Shown piece by piece: positions 17,339-25,968 of a DNA stretch of 64,000 nt. The translations under genes and the position numbers were made by a program. The notes below the pieces were generated by a model. The model searched no databases and was not told where the DNA came from. It saw only the letters and a program-made list of their open reading frames with translations. The stretch lies in the NCBI GenBank assembly GCA_020444045.1, contig JAHLLS010000005.1:175007-239006 (forward strand), read 5' to 3'. The number at the start of each line of letters is the position of its first letter. The stretch's first letter is position 1. The stretch comes from Deltaproteobacteria bacterium (GTDB lineage Bacteria; Desulfobacterota; Desulfobacteria; Desulfobacterales; UBA5852).

Positions 17339-17893
17339 TGATATTTTGTCCTCAAATAGATATTGATCCGAAAACATCTTGTACGCAAAACAGATAATTC
17401 AAGATTAATTGATTTGATAACAAACAAATAAAAGCGAATTACGATTTGTAAAATTTAGAAAATAGTTTTATTAACAGTAAATTATGTATATTGCAATAAA
17501 ATTTTTTAACAAAATTATGCTATGTATACATATCAATCTTATTGAAATTTTTTTTGGTATCCACTATTTTTTATTTTTATAATTATGTATAAACTGTTTT
17601 GCTCTCAATCGATACTTATGCTGGATTGGCATTGATTCGACAGGGGGCGGGTATGGTTTTGCAGTGGCGCACGACATATTTTTCGTGGGTTTCTTGCGTT
17701 ACAACTCCGGTTGACAAAACCCATAAGATACGTTCTATTGGCCGTACCAAATATACTGAAGTTAACAATTAGTTTTTCGTAGAGATTTATAATAATATAT
17801 ATAAATCAGCTATATATTTTTTATTTAGGCAAAACCTTGTTCTAAACTTTAAGCTCATATAACGTTATTAGGTCGGACCAATAAGGGTGGGAA
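17339..17893. other. AT-rich divergent regulatory region between marR-proVWX and the FadR-type gene
   Basis: About 555 bases without a gene, very AT-rich (long A/T runs, TATGTATACATA palindrome near 17520-17535). It must hold the promoters for both divergent transcripts. On the plus strand TTGTTC...TATAAC (-10 at 17858-17863) lies just upstream of a GGTCGGACC dyad. No short gene or RNA could be recognised. The base composition is far from that of the flanking genes. Confidence 0.6.
17869..17881 (+). promoter_or_regulatory. Candidate autoregulatory operator of the FadR-type regulator
   Basis: A dyad T-GGTC-G-GACC-A centred at 17875 sits between the -10 element and the GntR/FadR start codon. 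It contains the GT(N3)AC core common to FadR-subfamily operators, in a position that would block transcription of the regulator's own gene. Confidence 0.5.
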
Positions 17894-18742
17894 ATGAATG
17901 CTCCGATAAACTTATCGCTTTTCCGACCCGCTAAAATCGGCCGGGCCAGTGAAGATGTGGCCTTGCAGATAGAAGCGGCGATCATCGATGGTCAGCTCCA
18001 GAAGGGTGAACGCCTGCCAAGTGAGCGCAATTTGCAAACATTGTTTCGTACCAGCCGCGGTGTCATCCGCGAGGCCTTGCGGGCGCTTAAGGAAAAGGGA
18101 CTGCTCGAGATCAAAAAAGGGGCGCGGGGAGGGGCTTACGTCAAGAATGTCGAATTGATCAATGCCAGTGAACCGTTGGCGCTTTTTCTGAAACAGCAGA
18201 AAATTCCGGTTGAATTTCTTATCGAGTTTCGTGAATCGATCGACCGCACCATAACCCTGCTGGCCATCACGAGGGGAACTGCAGAGGCCAAGCAGGCGCT
18301 GTTGGAAAAAACGGCCTATTTCCAGAAATTGGTCTCTGAGCCGGACCTCAATTTGGAAAAAATTGCGGAAATTGATCGAGAAATGAATATCGCACTGGTC
18401 AAGATGGCCGGCAATCCCATGTTTGAAATGTCCATGCGTACGATCCAGATTGGATTCAGCTCGCAGGACCAGGCGCTTTACGAGGACGCTGAATATCGAT
18501 CTGAAACCGCCTTGAACTGGCATGAAACGGCACAGCAGATCGCGGCGGGCGAAACCCTCAGGGCGCTATCCTGTATTAGTTACCATTATTTACTGCTACA
18601 GCGCTGCCTGGCGAAGAGACGCCCCCAGGGAATTGACGTACCGGTCGGCACCGCCATCGGCGCCCCGGCACCGGCATCCGACGCTTCGGCACAATCTCCC
18701 TCCTTTTTTGAAACGATAGAAACCCGTGCTGAGGACGACTGA
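17894..18742 (+). CDS. GntR-family regulator, FadR (FCD) subfamily
   Basis: A 282-residue regulator. The N-terminal winged helix (~15-85) shows EDVALQIEAAIIDGQLQKGERLPSERNL and RGVIREALRALKEKGLLEIKKGARGGAYV. The C-terminal all-helical FCD domain (~105-245) would bind a carboxylate ligand through metal-binding residues (Asp/His: DREMNIALVKMAGN, NWHETAQQIAAGE). It is the first gene of a block with an ABC importer and oxidoreductases, so it probably controls them in response to the imported or oxidised substrate. The C-terminal ~40 residues (Ala/Pro/Ser-rich) are low-complexity. Confidence 0.88.
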   Translation: MNAPINLSLFRPAKIGRASEDVALQIEAAIIDGQLQKGERLPSERNLQTLFRTSRGVIREALRALKEKGLLEIKKGARGGAYVKNVELINASEPLALFLKQQKIPVEFLIEFRESIDRTITLLAITRGTAEAKQALLEKTAYFQKLVSEPDLNLEKIAEIDREMNIALVKMAGNPMFEMSMRTIQIGFSSQDQALYEDAEYRSETALNWHETAQQIAAGETLRALSCISYHYLLLQRCLAKRRPQGIDVPVGTAIGAPAPASDASAQSPSFFETIETRAEDD

Positions 18743-18749
18743 TTTCATG

Positions 18750-18765
18750 CGATTGAGGTCAATCG
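18750..18765. promoter_or_regulatory. Perfect 16-bp palindrome between gntR and livG
   Basis: CGATTGA-GG-TCAATCG, 7+2+7 perfect inverted repeat in the 87-base gap between the regulator and livG. The loop is too short for a stable hairpin, so it is a better candidate for a protein-binding site. It is not the same sequence as the GGTCGGACC dyad, but both contain GGTC. Confidence 0.4.
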
Positions 18766-18829
18766 AAAGCGGTCTTTGCCGTCCCTTTGCGAGCAGCGGC
18801 GGAGCAGGGCGTGTGAAAGCGTATTGTGA

Positions 18830-19546
18830 ATGCTAACGTTAACTAACGTAACCAAAAAATTTGGCGAACTGGTGGCGGTCAACGACCTGAGCTTTAGCGT
18901 CGAAGACGGCCAGATTTTTGGCATCGCCGGTCCCAACGGTGCCGGAAAATCGACGGTCTATAATCTCATCACCGGCTTTTATCCTTATGAGGGCCGCATT
19001 GAATTCGACGGTCAGGACCTTTCCGGCATGCCGCCCTACAAAATCGCCAAAGCAGGCATTGCCCGGACGTTTCAGATTCCTCAGATTTTTCCAAGCCTTA
19101 CCGTGGAAAAAAGCATCAGCGTGGGGAGCCGCTTCGGCAGCAGGGATGGTTTGGATGAGGATCACGTGGCGGAGATCATACGGTTTGTGGAACTATCCGA
19201 TGAAAAAAACCAGAAAACCGGCCACCTCAACCTGCTGGGAAAGAAAAAATTGATGATTGGAGCGGCACTGGCAACCAAACCCCGGATGCTCATGCTGGAC
19301 GAACCCATGGCCGGGTCCAACGCCAATGAAATCAAGGCGCTGATGGACCTTATCCGAAGAATCAATGGCGAGATGGGGCTGACGATTATTATTATCGAGC
19401 ACTTCATGAAAGTGCTGACCGAACTGACCGAGAAGCTGCTCATCATAGAGTCCGGCGCCATGATCTGCTGCGATGTGCCGGAAGCTGCCACCAGTGATCA
19501 GCGCGTCATCGAATCCTATATCGGAGATGCGTATGCTGAACGTTAG
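18830..19546 (+). CDS. livG: Branched-chain amino-acid-type ABC transporter ATPase LivG
   Basis: A 238-residue ATPase of the LivG (HAAT) type: Walker A GPNGAGKST (~36-44), Walker B MLMLDEPMAGSN, and an H-loop His in IIIIEHFMK. The usual ABC signature (LSGGQ, or AYGQQ in LivG) is not seen where expected: the sequence preceding Walker B reads LNLLGKKKLMIGAALATKP. It is first in a G-F-H-M-K transporter order and has a weak SD. Substrate is not set by sequence; HAAT systems import amino acids, amides, urea or aromatic acids. Confidence 0.88.
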   Translation: MLTLTNVTKKFGELVAVNDLSFSVEDGQIFGIAGPNGAGKSTVYNLITGFYPYEGRIEFDGQDLSGMPPYKIAKAGIARTFQIPQIFPSLTVEKSISVGSRFGSRDGLDEDHVAEIIRFVELSDEKNQKTGHLNLLGKKKLMIGAALATKPRMLMLDEPMAGSNANEIKALMDLIRRINGEMGLTIIIIEHFMKVLTELTEKLLIIESGAMICCDVPEAATSDQRVIESYIGDAYAER

Positions 19547-20237
19547 CCATCTCAACGCTTATTACGGTGAAGCGCAAGTTTTGCATAATGTTAGTGTCTC
19601 CGTGGACCGGGGGCAAGTCGTCGTAATGCTGGGACCCAACGGCCATGGGAAAAGCACACTTTTAAAAGCGATTTGCGGGTTGGCCGAAAGAATCGATGGG
19701 GAGATATCTTACCAGGACCAGCCGATAGATCACCTTTCCACGGATAAACTCGTCAACATGGGCGTCGTCTACATCGCCGAGAACCGGGAGTTGTTTCCCT
19801 ATATGACGGTTCAGGATAACCTCAAACTTGGGGCTTATGCCAAGACCGCCCGTCCTCATGAAAAGAAAAACATGGAGAAGGTCTATTCTCTTTTCCCGCG
19901 ACTCAAGGAGCGGAAAACACAGCTCGCGTCCACCATGAGCGGGGGCGAGGCGAAAATGCTGGCCGTTGCGAGGGGGTTGATGTCCAACGCCGATTTTTTA
20001 TGCATTGATGAGCCGTCCTTAGGCCTTCAACCCAGCTTGCGCCTGGAGCTTTTTTCCACCATCAAGGAGATCAACAAACAGGGGAAAACCATTTTTCTTG
20101 TGGAGCAGAACATCCCCCACATCGCGGAACTGGCGGATAAAATTTATGTCATGGAGGAAGGATGCATCTCTTTCGAAGGCAACAGCAAAGAAGCATTGGG
20201 TGATAAGCACCTGAAAGAAATCTTTTTAGGTATGTAA
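19533..20237 (+). CDS. livF: Branched-chain amino-acid-type ABC transporter ATPase LivF
   Basis: A 234-residue ATPase: Walker A GPNGHGKST, signature MSGGEAKMLAVARGL, Walker B FLCIDEPSLGLQP, and H-loop TIFLVEQN (Gln in place of His, as is usual for LivF). Its motifs look normal, in contrast to its LivG partner. Start ATG 19533 overlaps livG by 14 bases, with GGAG 6 bases upstream. It forms the second nucleotide-binding domain of the importer. Confidence 0.92.
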   Translation: MLNVSHLNAYYGEAQVLHNVSVSVDRGQVVVMLGPNGHGKSTLLKAICGLAERIDGEISYQDQPIDHLSTDKLVNMGVVYIAENRELFPYMTVQDNLKLGAYAKTARPHEKKNMEKVYSLFPRLKERKTQLASTMSGGEAKMLAVARGLMSNADFLCIDEPSLGLQPSLRLELFSTIKEINKQGKTIFLVEQNIPHIAELADKIYVMEEGCISFEGNSKEALGDKHLKEIFLGM

Positions 20238-20255
20238 GCACGGAAACGCAATCCT

Positions 20256-21158
20256 ATGTTCAGCGAAGACACCATATTACTGTTCTATGAAATAACCGAT
20301 GTGATTATCGCCGGATTGTCCACGGGCTCTGTATATGCCCTCATGGCCGTGGGCATGACCCTGGTTTACGGCGTGACCAAGGCTTTTAACTTCGCCTATG
20401 GTGATTTTTTCAACATGGGCGGCTATTTCGCCTGGATCCTGATCGTCGGAATCGGCCTTGAATTCGGGGGGTACCCCGTGGTCCTGCTCATTGTGATGCC
20501 GCTTCTGTTCGCCGTGGGCTACGGTCTTGAAAAACTACTGGTGGCGCCGCTCAGAAAACGGAAAGACTGGGAAAACAAGGTGATGATGCTGACCCTGGGC
20601 CTGGCGCTCTTTTTGACCAGTCTGTACATGGTGGTCTTCGGGGTTCGCATGAAGTCCCTGCCCCCCATTCTGGAGGGAACATTGGAAGTCGGACAGCTGG
20701 TGTTCGCCTACCAGGATATCATGATTTTTGTGCTGTCCATTAGCGGCATCCTGGTTTTTGGCTGGATGCTCAATAACACGCGCACCGGCATGGCGGTGCG
20801 GGCGGTGGCCCAGAACCCGGTGGGTGCCACCATTGTGGGCATTCCCAAAGAGCGGATATTTGCCACGACGTTTGCCATCTCCACCGTCATGGTGGGATTC
20901 GGGGGCATCCTTTTAAGCCAGAAATGGTTTATCAACCCCAACTCGGGCAGCACCATCATGGTCAAGGCCTGGGTGGTCACCGCCCTGGGGGGGATGGGCT
21001 CCATTCGCGGCGGGCTTCTCGCGGCCTTCATTATCGGTATGCTGGAGGCTTTCGTAGGCTGGCTGTTCGGCATGAGCTACGGCATTATTGCACTCTTCGT
21101 GCTTCTGCTGGCGACCCTTGTGCTGCGGCCACAGGGCCTGATGGGAAAAGGCGAATAA
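20256..21158 (+). CDS. livH: Branched-chain amino-acid-type ABC transporter permease LivH
   Basis: A 300-residue permease with about 8 hydrophobic segments. Family motifs YALMAVGMTLVYGVTKAFNFAYGDF (~25-50) and the GMAVRAVAQNPVGATIVGIPKERIF coupling loop (~185-210) identify LivH. It forms the membrane pore with LivM, 18 bases after livF. Confidence 0.92.
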   Translation: MFSEDTILLFYEITDVIIAGLSTGSVYALMAVGMTLVYGVTKAFNFAYGDFFNMGGYFAWILIVGIGLEFGGYPVVLLIVMPLLFAVGYGLEKLLVAPLRKRKDWENKVMMLTLGLALFLTSLYMVVFGVRMKSLPPILEGTLEVGQLVFAYQDIMIFVLSISGILVFGWMLNNTRTGMAVRAVAQNPVGATIVGIPKERIFATTFAISTVMVGFGGILLSQKWFINPNSGSTIMVKAWVVTALGGMGSIRGGLLAAFIIGMLEAFVGWLFGMSYGIIALFVLLLATLVLRPQGLMGKGE

Positions 21159-21161
21159 ACG

Positions 21162-22124
21162 ATGCGTTTGAAACATATGCTCACCATCATCTGCGTCTGC
21201 TACGGCATCATGGCGGTATTGCCCGTGTTCGTGGGAGACATCCGGTTTATCATGAACATCATGATCATGTGCCTGATCTGGGCCGTGGTGGCTTCCTGCT
21301 GGGATATGATCATGGGGTTTGCCGGGATCTTCTCCTTCGGACAGGTGGCGTTTTTCGTCATGGGGGCCTACTGTTCGGGCATCCTGGCCATCGAGCACGG
21401 CGTCCCGCCCGTGTTCGCCATACCCCTTGCGGGTCTGTTTACCGCTGCCATGGGGGTATTGGTGGGGTTGCCCTGCCTGCGGCTGGCGGGGCCGTACATC
21501 GCTCTGGTGACCTTCGGCGTGCACATGGCCCTGCAGCCTGTGCTGAGGGGCAAGATCGGCATCGCCATAGGGTCGGGCGGTTCCGTGGGGCTTTTGACCA
21601 TCCCCCCGGTGAGCATTTTCGGGTACACCTTCAGCTCCGCCAATATCGTGCCCACGTTTTATTTGACGCTCCTCCTGTCACTTACCTGTGTGCTGGTGAT
21701 CATGTTCACCATCAAATCCTACTGGGGCGTCGCGTTCCTGGCCCTCAAGGATTCCCAGGATTTTGCCATGAGCCTGGGCATCAGCGCCTTTAAGTACAAG
21801 CTCATGGTTTTTGCCCTGACGTCTTTTCTGACCGGTATTATTGGGGCGTACTACGGTCACTTTTATGGCGTACTGTCCTATCGCATGCTGGACCTGGACC
21901 TCTTCAGCATCCTCATGGTCATGATGCTGGTGGGCGGCCTGGGATATTTTCCCGGCTCCGTCTTCGGCGCTTTTCTGGTGGTGGCGGGCAGCGAACTGAT
22001 GGCGCCGCTGGGGGCCTACCGGGCTGTGACCATGGGGGCGCTGGTGGTTATTCTGGTTCTGGCACTTCCAAACGGCGTAATGGGGCTCTTCATCAGGCGG
22101 CGTGAACGTTTATCCGTTGGTTGA
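21162..22124 (+). CDS. livM: Branched-chain amino-acid-type ABC transporter permease LivM
   Basis: A 320-residue permease with about 9 hydrophobic segments. GFAGIFSFGQVAFFVMGAYCSGIL (~50-75) and the coupling loop ALKDSQDFAMSLGISAFKYKLMVFALTSFLTGIIGAYYG identify LivM. Three bases separate it from livH. The C-terminal cytoplasmic tail is short. Confidence 0.92.
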   Translation: MRLKHMLTIICVCYGIMAVLPVFVGDIRFIMNIMIMCLIWAVVASCWDMIMGFAGIFSFGQVAFFVMGAYCSGILAIEHGVPPVFAIPLAGLFTAAMGVLVGLPCLRLAGPYIALVTFGVHMALQPVLRGKIGIAIGSGGSVGLLTIPPVSIFGYTFSSANIVPTFYLTLLLSLTCVLVIMFTIKSYWGVAFLALKDSQDFAMSLGISAFKYKLMVFALTSFLTGIIGAYYGHFYGVLSYRMLDLDLFSILMVMMLVGGLGYFPGSVFGAFLVVAGSELMAPLGAYRAVTMGALVVILVLALPNGVMGLFIRRRERLSVG

Positions 22125-22169
22125 CCTAAACAAGATCGATACGTAACCAAACGAAAGGAACCGTGCAGA

Positions 22170-23396
22170 ATGGAAAAGATTCATAGGCTTTCAACCATTT
22201 GGCTCGCAATAGCAGTTTTCTTATTCGCCCCGGCAGCCATGGCTGCCGATACCATACCGGTCGGGGTTCCCATTCCCATGACCGGGTGGGCCGCAGGTTC
22301 CGGTGCGGATTATTTCAAAGGGATCGAAATGGCCATCAACGAAATCAATGAATCGGGCGGCCTGCTGGGCAAGCAGCTCGAAATCATTCGATTCGACTCC
22401 AAGGGATTTGAACCCGAAGTGGTGATGCAGGCCGCCGACTACCTCTGCGGCCAGAAGAACGTGGCCTCGGTGCATGCCGGTTGGGCCGGATGGGGGCAGG
22501 ATGTCCGGGCCTACGGTAAATACGATGCGCCCTTTTTCGCAGACGACGGCTCCCAGGCGGCTGTGGACGTCTTCCGGGAAGATCCGGCCAAGTATTACAA
22601 TATCTACCAGACGACCGATGTGGGTGTGGAGCAGGCCAAGAGCATGTTTCGGGCCCTGATGGCACTGCCTTACGAATACCCCAACAAGAAAGTGGTGATC
22701 ATCAATACCGATGATTCCTGGGGTCTGGAAGTCGGCAACACTCTGGAGAAAAGTTTCAAGGAAAGCGGCTGGAAGGTATCCAAGCGGGAAACCGTGCCCT
22801 ACGGCACCAACGAGTGGGGGGTGATTCTCTCCCAGGTCCGCCGGATCAAACCGGCCCTCATCCACGTGGAAATCCCCAGTGGCCAGGAGAATATCACTTT
22901 CATCCAGCAGTTTCTGAAAAAACCGTCCAACGCGATCATAAGCCTCGGATGGGGCATCACCCCGCGTGAAGTCGTGGACGCCCTGGGCGAATCCGCCGAC
23001 GGCATCGTGGGCGAGATGCCCAGCGGGCTGCCTGGCCCCAAGGCCCCCAATGCGAAAGCCCAGGCCTGGGTGGACAAATTCGTGGGACTCTATGAGCATC
23101 AGGTGCCGGCCGGCGCCTGGATCGCCTATACCGCCGTCAAGGCCTGGGCCCATGCCGTGGCGCAGGTGGGCGACGCCTATGATTTCAAGGCCGTGAACGC
23201 CTATATCAAAGAAAATGGCTACGAGGGCGAACTGGGTCTGATCAAATGGGACCAGGACAATGTCCTCCGGGCCCAGTCGGGTGCACCGGTGGTGCATTAT
23301 CAGGTGCAGGGCGGAGAACTCCAGCCCATCTTTACCGACCCGCCACTGACGCCCTACCAGGGCAGCCAGTTTATTACGCCGCCCTGGATCAAGTAG
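22170..23396 (+). CDS. Periplasmic substrate-binding protein of the Liv-type importer
   Basis: A 408-residue type I periplasmic binding protein with a Sec signal (MEKIHRLSTIWLAIAVFLFA, cleaved after AMA). The mature start PVGVPIPMTGWAAGSGADYFKGIEMAINEINESGGLLG is the classic LivJ/K-type signature. Aromatic residues in HAGWAGWGQDVRA and IYQTTDVGVEQ may line the ligand site. AAAGGA lies upstream of the ATG. The likely ligand is an amino acid or a quaternary amine/aromatic acid; sequence does not decide. It follows the permease genes by 45 bases and precedes a strong hairpin. Confidence 0.88.
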   Translation: MEKIHRLSTIWLAIAVFLFAPAAMAADTIPVGVPIPMTGWAAGSGADYFKGIEMAINEINESGGLLGKQLEIIRFDSKGFEPEVVMQAADYLCGQKNVASVHAGWAGWGQDVRAYGKYDAPFFADDGSQAAVDVFREDPAKYYNIYQTTDVGVEQAKSMFRALMALPYEYPNKKVVIINTDDSWGLEVGNTLEKSFKESGWKVSKRETVPYGTNEWGVILSQVRRIKPALIHVEIPSGQENITFIQQFLKKPSNAIISLGWGITPREVVDALGESADGIVGEMPSGLPGPKAPNAKAQAWVDKFVGLYEHQVPAGAWIAYTAVKAWAHAVAQVGDAYDFKAVNAYIKENGYEGELGLIKWDQDNVLRAQSGAPVVHYQVQGGELQPIFTDPPLTPYQGSQFITPPWIK

Positions 23397-23444
23397 CGCG
23401 ATAAAGCGGACAAGCGTTTGTTAAAATTGAAGGAAATCCGGCCT

Positions 23445-23486
23445 GACGAATGATCCGGACCATTACGCGTCCGGGTCATTCGTGTC
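23445..23486 (+). other. Strong intercistronic hairpin between the binding-protein gene and ferredoxin
   Basis: GACGAATGA.CCGGAC (23445-23460) pairs with GTCCGG.TCATTCG.GTC (23469-23486) across an 8-base loop, about 16 base pairs with two or three bulges. No T tract follows, so it looks like an mRNA-stabilising or processing hairpin, a common way to raise binding-protein expression over downstream genes. Confidence 0.6.
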
Positions 23487-23525
23487 ACGGCCAAGTTGAA
23501 TATCGGGCAATTTAGAAACAACCCC

Positions 23526-23960
23526 ATGACGCGGAAAATTTTTATCAGGACGCATTTCGACCTGTGCACGGGCTGCGAGCTTTGCCAGCTGGCGTGCAGC
23601 CAGCGCCTGTTGGGGGGGTACAATCCGCATCGAGCGCTTCTTCGCATCGCGCATGCGCGCGAGAATCTCTACCACTTCCCGACGGTCTGTAACCAGTGCA
23701 CCAATCCTTATTGCGCCACGGTTTGTCCGGTGGATGCCATTGAAAGAAATGCGGTTACCGGCGCCATGGTCGTCGATCATGACAAATGCGTGGCCTGCGG
23801 TCTGTGTCATCGTTACTGTCCCGTTCAAATGATATGGATCGACCCCGATTTGAAAAAGTCGGTCAAATGCGACCTTTGCGCGGGCGATCCTTGCTGCGTG
23901 AAGGTCTGCCCTACAGGTGCTTTAGAACTGGTAACAACCGGAGATGATCATGACGGTTGA
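23526..23960 (+). CDS. Four-cluster 4Fe-4S ferredoxin, electron partner of AOR
   Basis: A 144-residue HycB/DmsB-like protein with four Cys motifs: CTGCELCQLAC, CNQCTNPYCATVCP, CVACGLCHRYCP and CDLCAGDPCCVKVCP, enough for four 4Fe-4S clusters. It has no signal peptide. It overlaps the AOR gene start by about 11 bases, so it is very likely the electron acceptor subunit of that enzyme. I choose ATG 23526; the frame is open to TTG 23496. Confidence 0.9.
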   Translation: MTRKIFIRTHFDLCTGCELCQLACSQRLLGGYNPHRALLRIAHARENLYHFPTVCNQCTNPYCATVCPVDAIERNAVTGAMVVDHDKCVACGLCHRYCPVQMIWIDPDLKKSVKCDLCAGDPCCVKVCPTGALELVTTGDDHDG

Positions 23961-25845
23961 CGGTTACATGGGGCGCTTCCTGGTGGCCGATCTGACCCGG
24001 TCCGAGGCCTGGAGCGTGCCTTTGCCCGCTTGGCTGCGGGAGGGGTTTGTCGGCGGCAAAGGGTTTGGCGCCCGGCTGCTTTGCGACCTGGTGCCGTCGG
24101 GTGCGGATCCACTGGGGCCCGAAAACGTCATCATGTTTATGACCGGTCCGCTCACCGCCACGGCGGCACCCAGTATGCGGGCTTGCGTGGTCACCAAATC
24201 GCCTTTGACCGGCATCTATCTGGATTCATTTTTCGGGGGCCGTTTCGGGCCGGAAATCAAATACGCCGGCTACGACGGCCTGATCGTTACCGGTCGTGCC
24301 GCCCATCCGACCATTCTCGAAATACAGGACGACCAGGTGCTGTTTCACCCGGCCGGATCGATATGGGGCACGGACGCCCTGACGGCCAATGCCCGGGTCA
24401 AAGCGGCACTCGATGCGCCCGAAGCCCGGGTGGTGACCATCGGCCAGGCCGGGGAGAACCAGATCGGGTTTGCGTTAATAAGCTGCGAATATAACCGGCA
24501 GGCGGGCCGGGGCGGCGCCGGGGCGGTGATGGGTGCCAAAAACCTCAAGGCCATTGCCGTGACAGGCAGTCGGCTGGTCAAAGTGCATGACCCGGCGGCT
24601 TTTGAGGCTGCCTGTTCGCGGGCCGCAGAGGATATTGCCGCCAGCGAGGCATGCGCGGCCCTGACCGACAGCGGCACCAGCAATGCGGTGCCCTGGTCCA
24701 ATACGGTCGGCACCCTGCCTTTCCGCAATCACTTCGATCAAGTGGATGCCAAGGCGGACCGTCTTGGGGACGAAGGACAGAAAAAACATCTTTTTCTGGG
24801 CAAGGCCGCCTGTCACGGCTGCCCCATCCGCTGCAGCCAGATGGGGGCCGTGCGGACCGGTCGATACGCTCACATGATCACGGACATCGTGGAGTACGAG
24901 TCGGCGGCGCTCATGGGCAGCAATCTCGATATCCATGATGTCCGCGCCGTGGCGCATCTGGTCAAGCTTTGCGATCGATACGGTTTGGACAGCATGTCCA
25001 CCGGGGTCGTGATCGCCTTCGCCTTCGAAGCGGCGGAGAAGAAGGTGTTGCCTTCTCCGGACGGCGTCACGCTGACCTTCGGCAGCGTCGACGGCGCCGA
25101 ATACCTAATTCATTCCATCGCCCGGAAGGATAATGAGCTGGGGCGCTTGCTGGGCCAGGGGGTCAAGCGAGCTGCACACCAATTGGGGCAGGGGAGCGAT
25201 GCTTACGCCCTTCACGTGAAAGGGCTGGAAGTCCCCGGCTGGGCGCCTCGGGGAACCCCGGGGATGGGCTTGGCCTACATGACGGCCGATCGTGGCGCCT
25301 GCCACCAGAGAGGATTTATGGTGGCTTACGAAGTGGGGGGCGAACCCTACCGAGGCCGGCCTGTCGATACCTATGGTCTTGCGCACAAGGCTGAAATTCT
25401 GAAAGACCGCCAGGATTATCTGGCCGGGCTGGACGTTCTGGTGAAGTGCGACTTCGGTGCTTTTGGGGTGACATCCGCGCATTATGCCCAAATGTTCAAC
25501 GCCGCCACAGGACGTGACGTAGCGCCTTCGTTTTTTAACGAAGTCGGCGAACGGATCTGGAACCAAGTGCGACTGTTTAACCTGGATGAAGGCCTCGATG
25601 CCCGCGACGACCGTCTGCCCCGCCGGTTTGTCGATGAGCCCCTGCCCAGTGGACCCCACAAAGGCCGGCGGATCAGCGATGACGATATGACGGTGATGCT
25701 GACCGACTATTACCGCTTGCGGGGGTGGGACGCGAATGGCCGGCCGAGTGCGGCAAAACTAGCCGCGCTGGGACTGCAGCCATCCCAGCGGTTTGAGGTG
25801 GGAACTCCCCCGCGGCCGCTATCGCCACCAACGCAGGACACGTGA
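23950..25845 (+). CDS. Tungsten-type aldehyde:ferredoxin oxidoreductase (AOR)
   Basis: A 631-residue AOR-family enzyme that oxidises aldehydes to carboxylates with ferredoxin. The N-terminal domain has FVGGKGFGARLL, and the body has RACVVTKSPLTGIYLDSFFGGRFGPEIK and GRGGAGAVMGAKNLKAI, all bis-pterin binding. The 4Fe-4S ligands are CHGCPIRCSQ plus the distal Cys in LVKCDFGAFG. Start ATG 23950 has GGAG 6 bases upstream; ATG 23944 is possible. It lies between its ferredoxin and a BetA-like dehydrogenase, which suggests the aldehyde comes from that alcohol dehydrogenase. Tungsten versus molybdenum cannot be told from sequence. Confidence 0.92.
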   Translation: MTVDGYMGRFLVADLTRSEAWSVPLPAWLREGFVGGKGFGARLLCDLVPSGADPLGPENVIMFMTGPLTATAAPSMRACVVTKSPLTGIYLDSFFGGRFGPEIKYAGYDGLIVTGRAAHPTILEIQDDQVLFHPAGSIWGTDALTANARVKAALDAPEARVVTIGQAGENQIGFALISCEYNRQAGRGGAGAVMGAKNLKAIAVTGSRLVKVHDPAAFEAACSRAAEDIAASEACAALTDSGTSNAVPWSNTVGTLPFRNHFDQVDAKADRLGDEGQKKHLFLGKAACHGCPIRCSQMGAVRTGRYAHMITDIVEYESAALMGSNLDIHDVRAVAHLVKLCDRYGLDSMSTGVVIAFAFEAAEKKVLPSPDGVTLTFGSVDGAEYLIHSIARKDNELGRLLGQGVKRAAHQLGQGSDAYALHVKGLEVPGWAPRGTPGMGLAYMTADRGACHQRGFMVAYEVGGEPYRGRPVDTYGLAHKAEILKDRQDYLAGLDVLVKCDFGAFGVTSAHYAQMFNAATGRDVAPSFFNEVGERIWNQVRLFNLDEGLDARDDRLPRRFVDEPLPSGPHKGRRISDDDMTVMLTDYYRLRGWDANGRPSAAKLAALGLQPSQRFEVGTPPRPLSPPTQDT

Positions 25846-25968
25846 GTGCATCCTGGAAATGCTGCGTTTGATACATGTATTGATGTCGCCGGTCTGCACA
25901 AGCTTTTGACCGGAGTGATTTGACGAGAAACGGCTGCCATTGCAGCCCGTTTATTTCAAGGAGAAACA

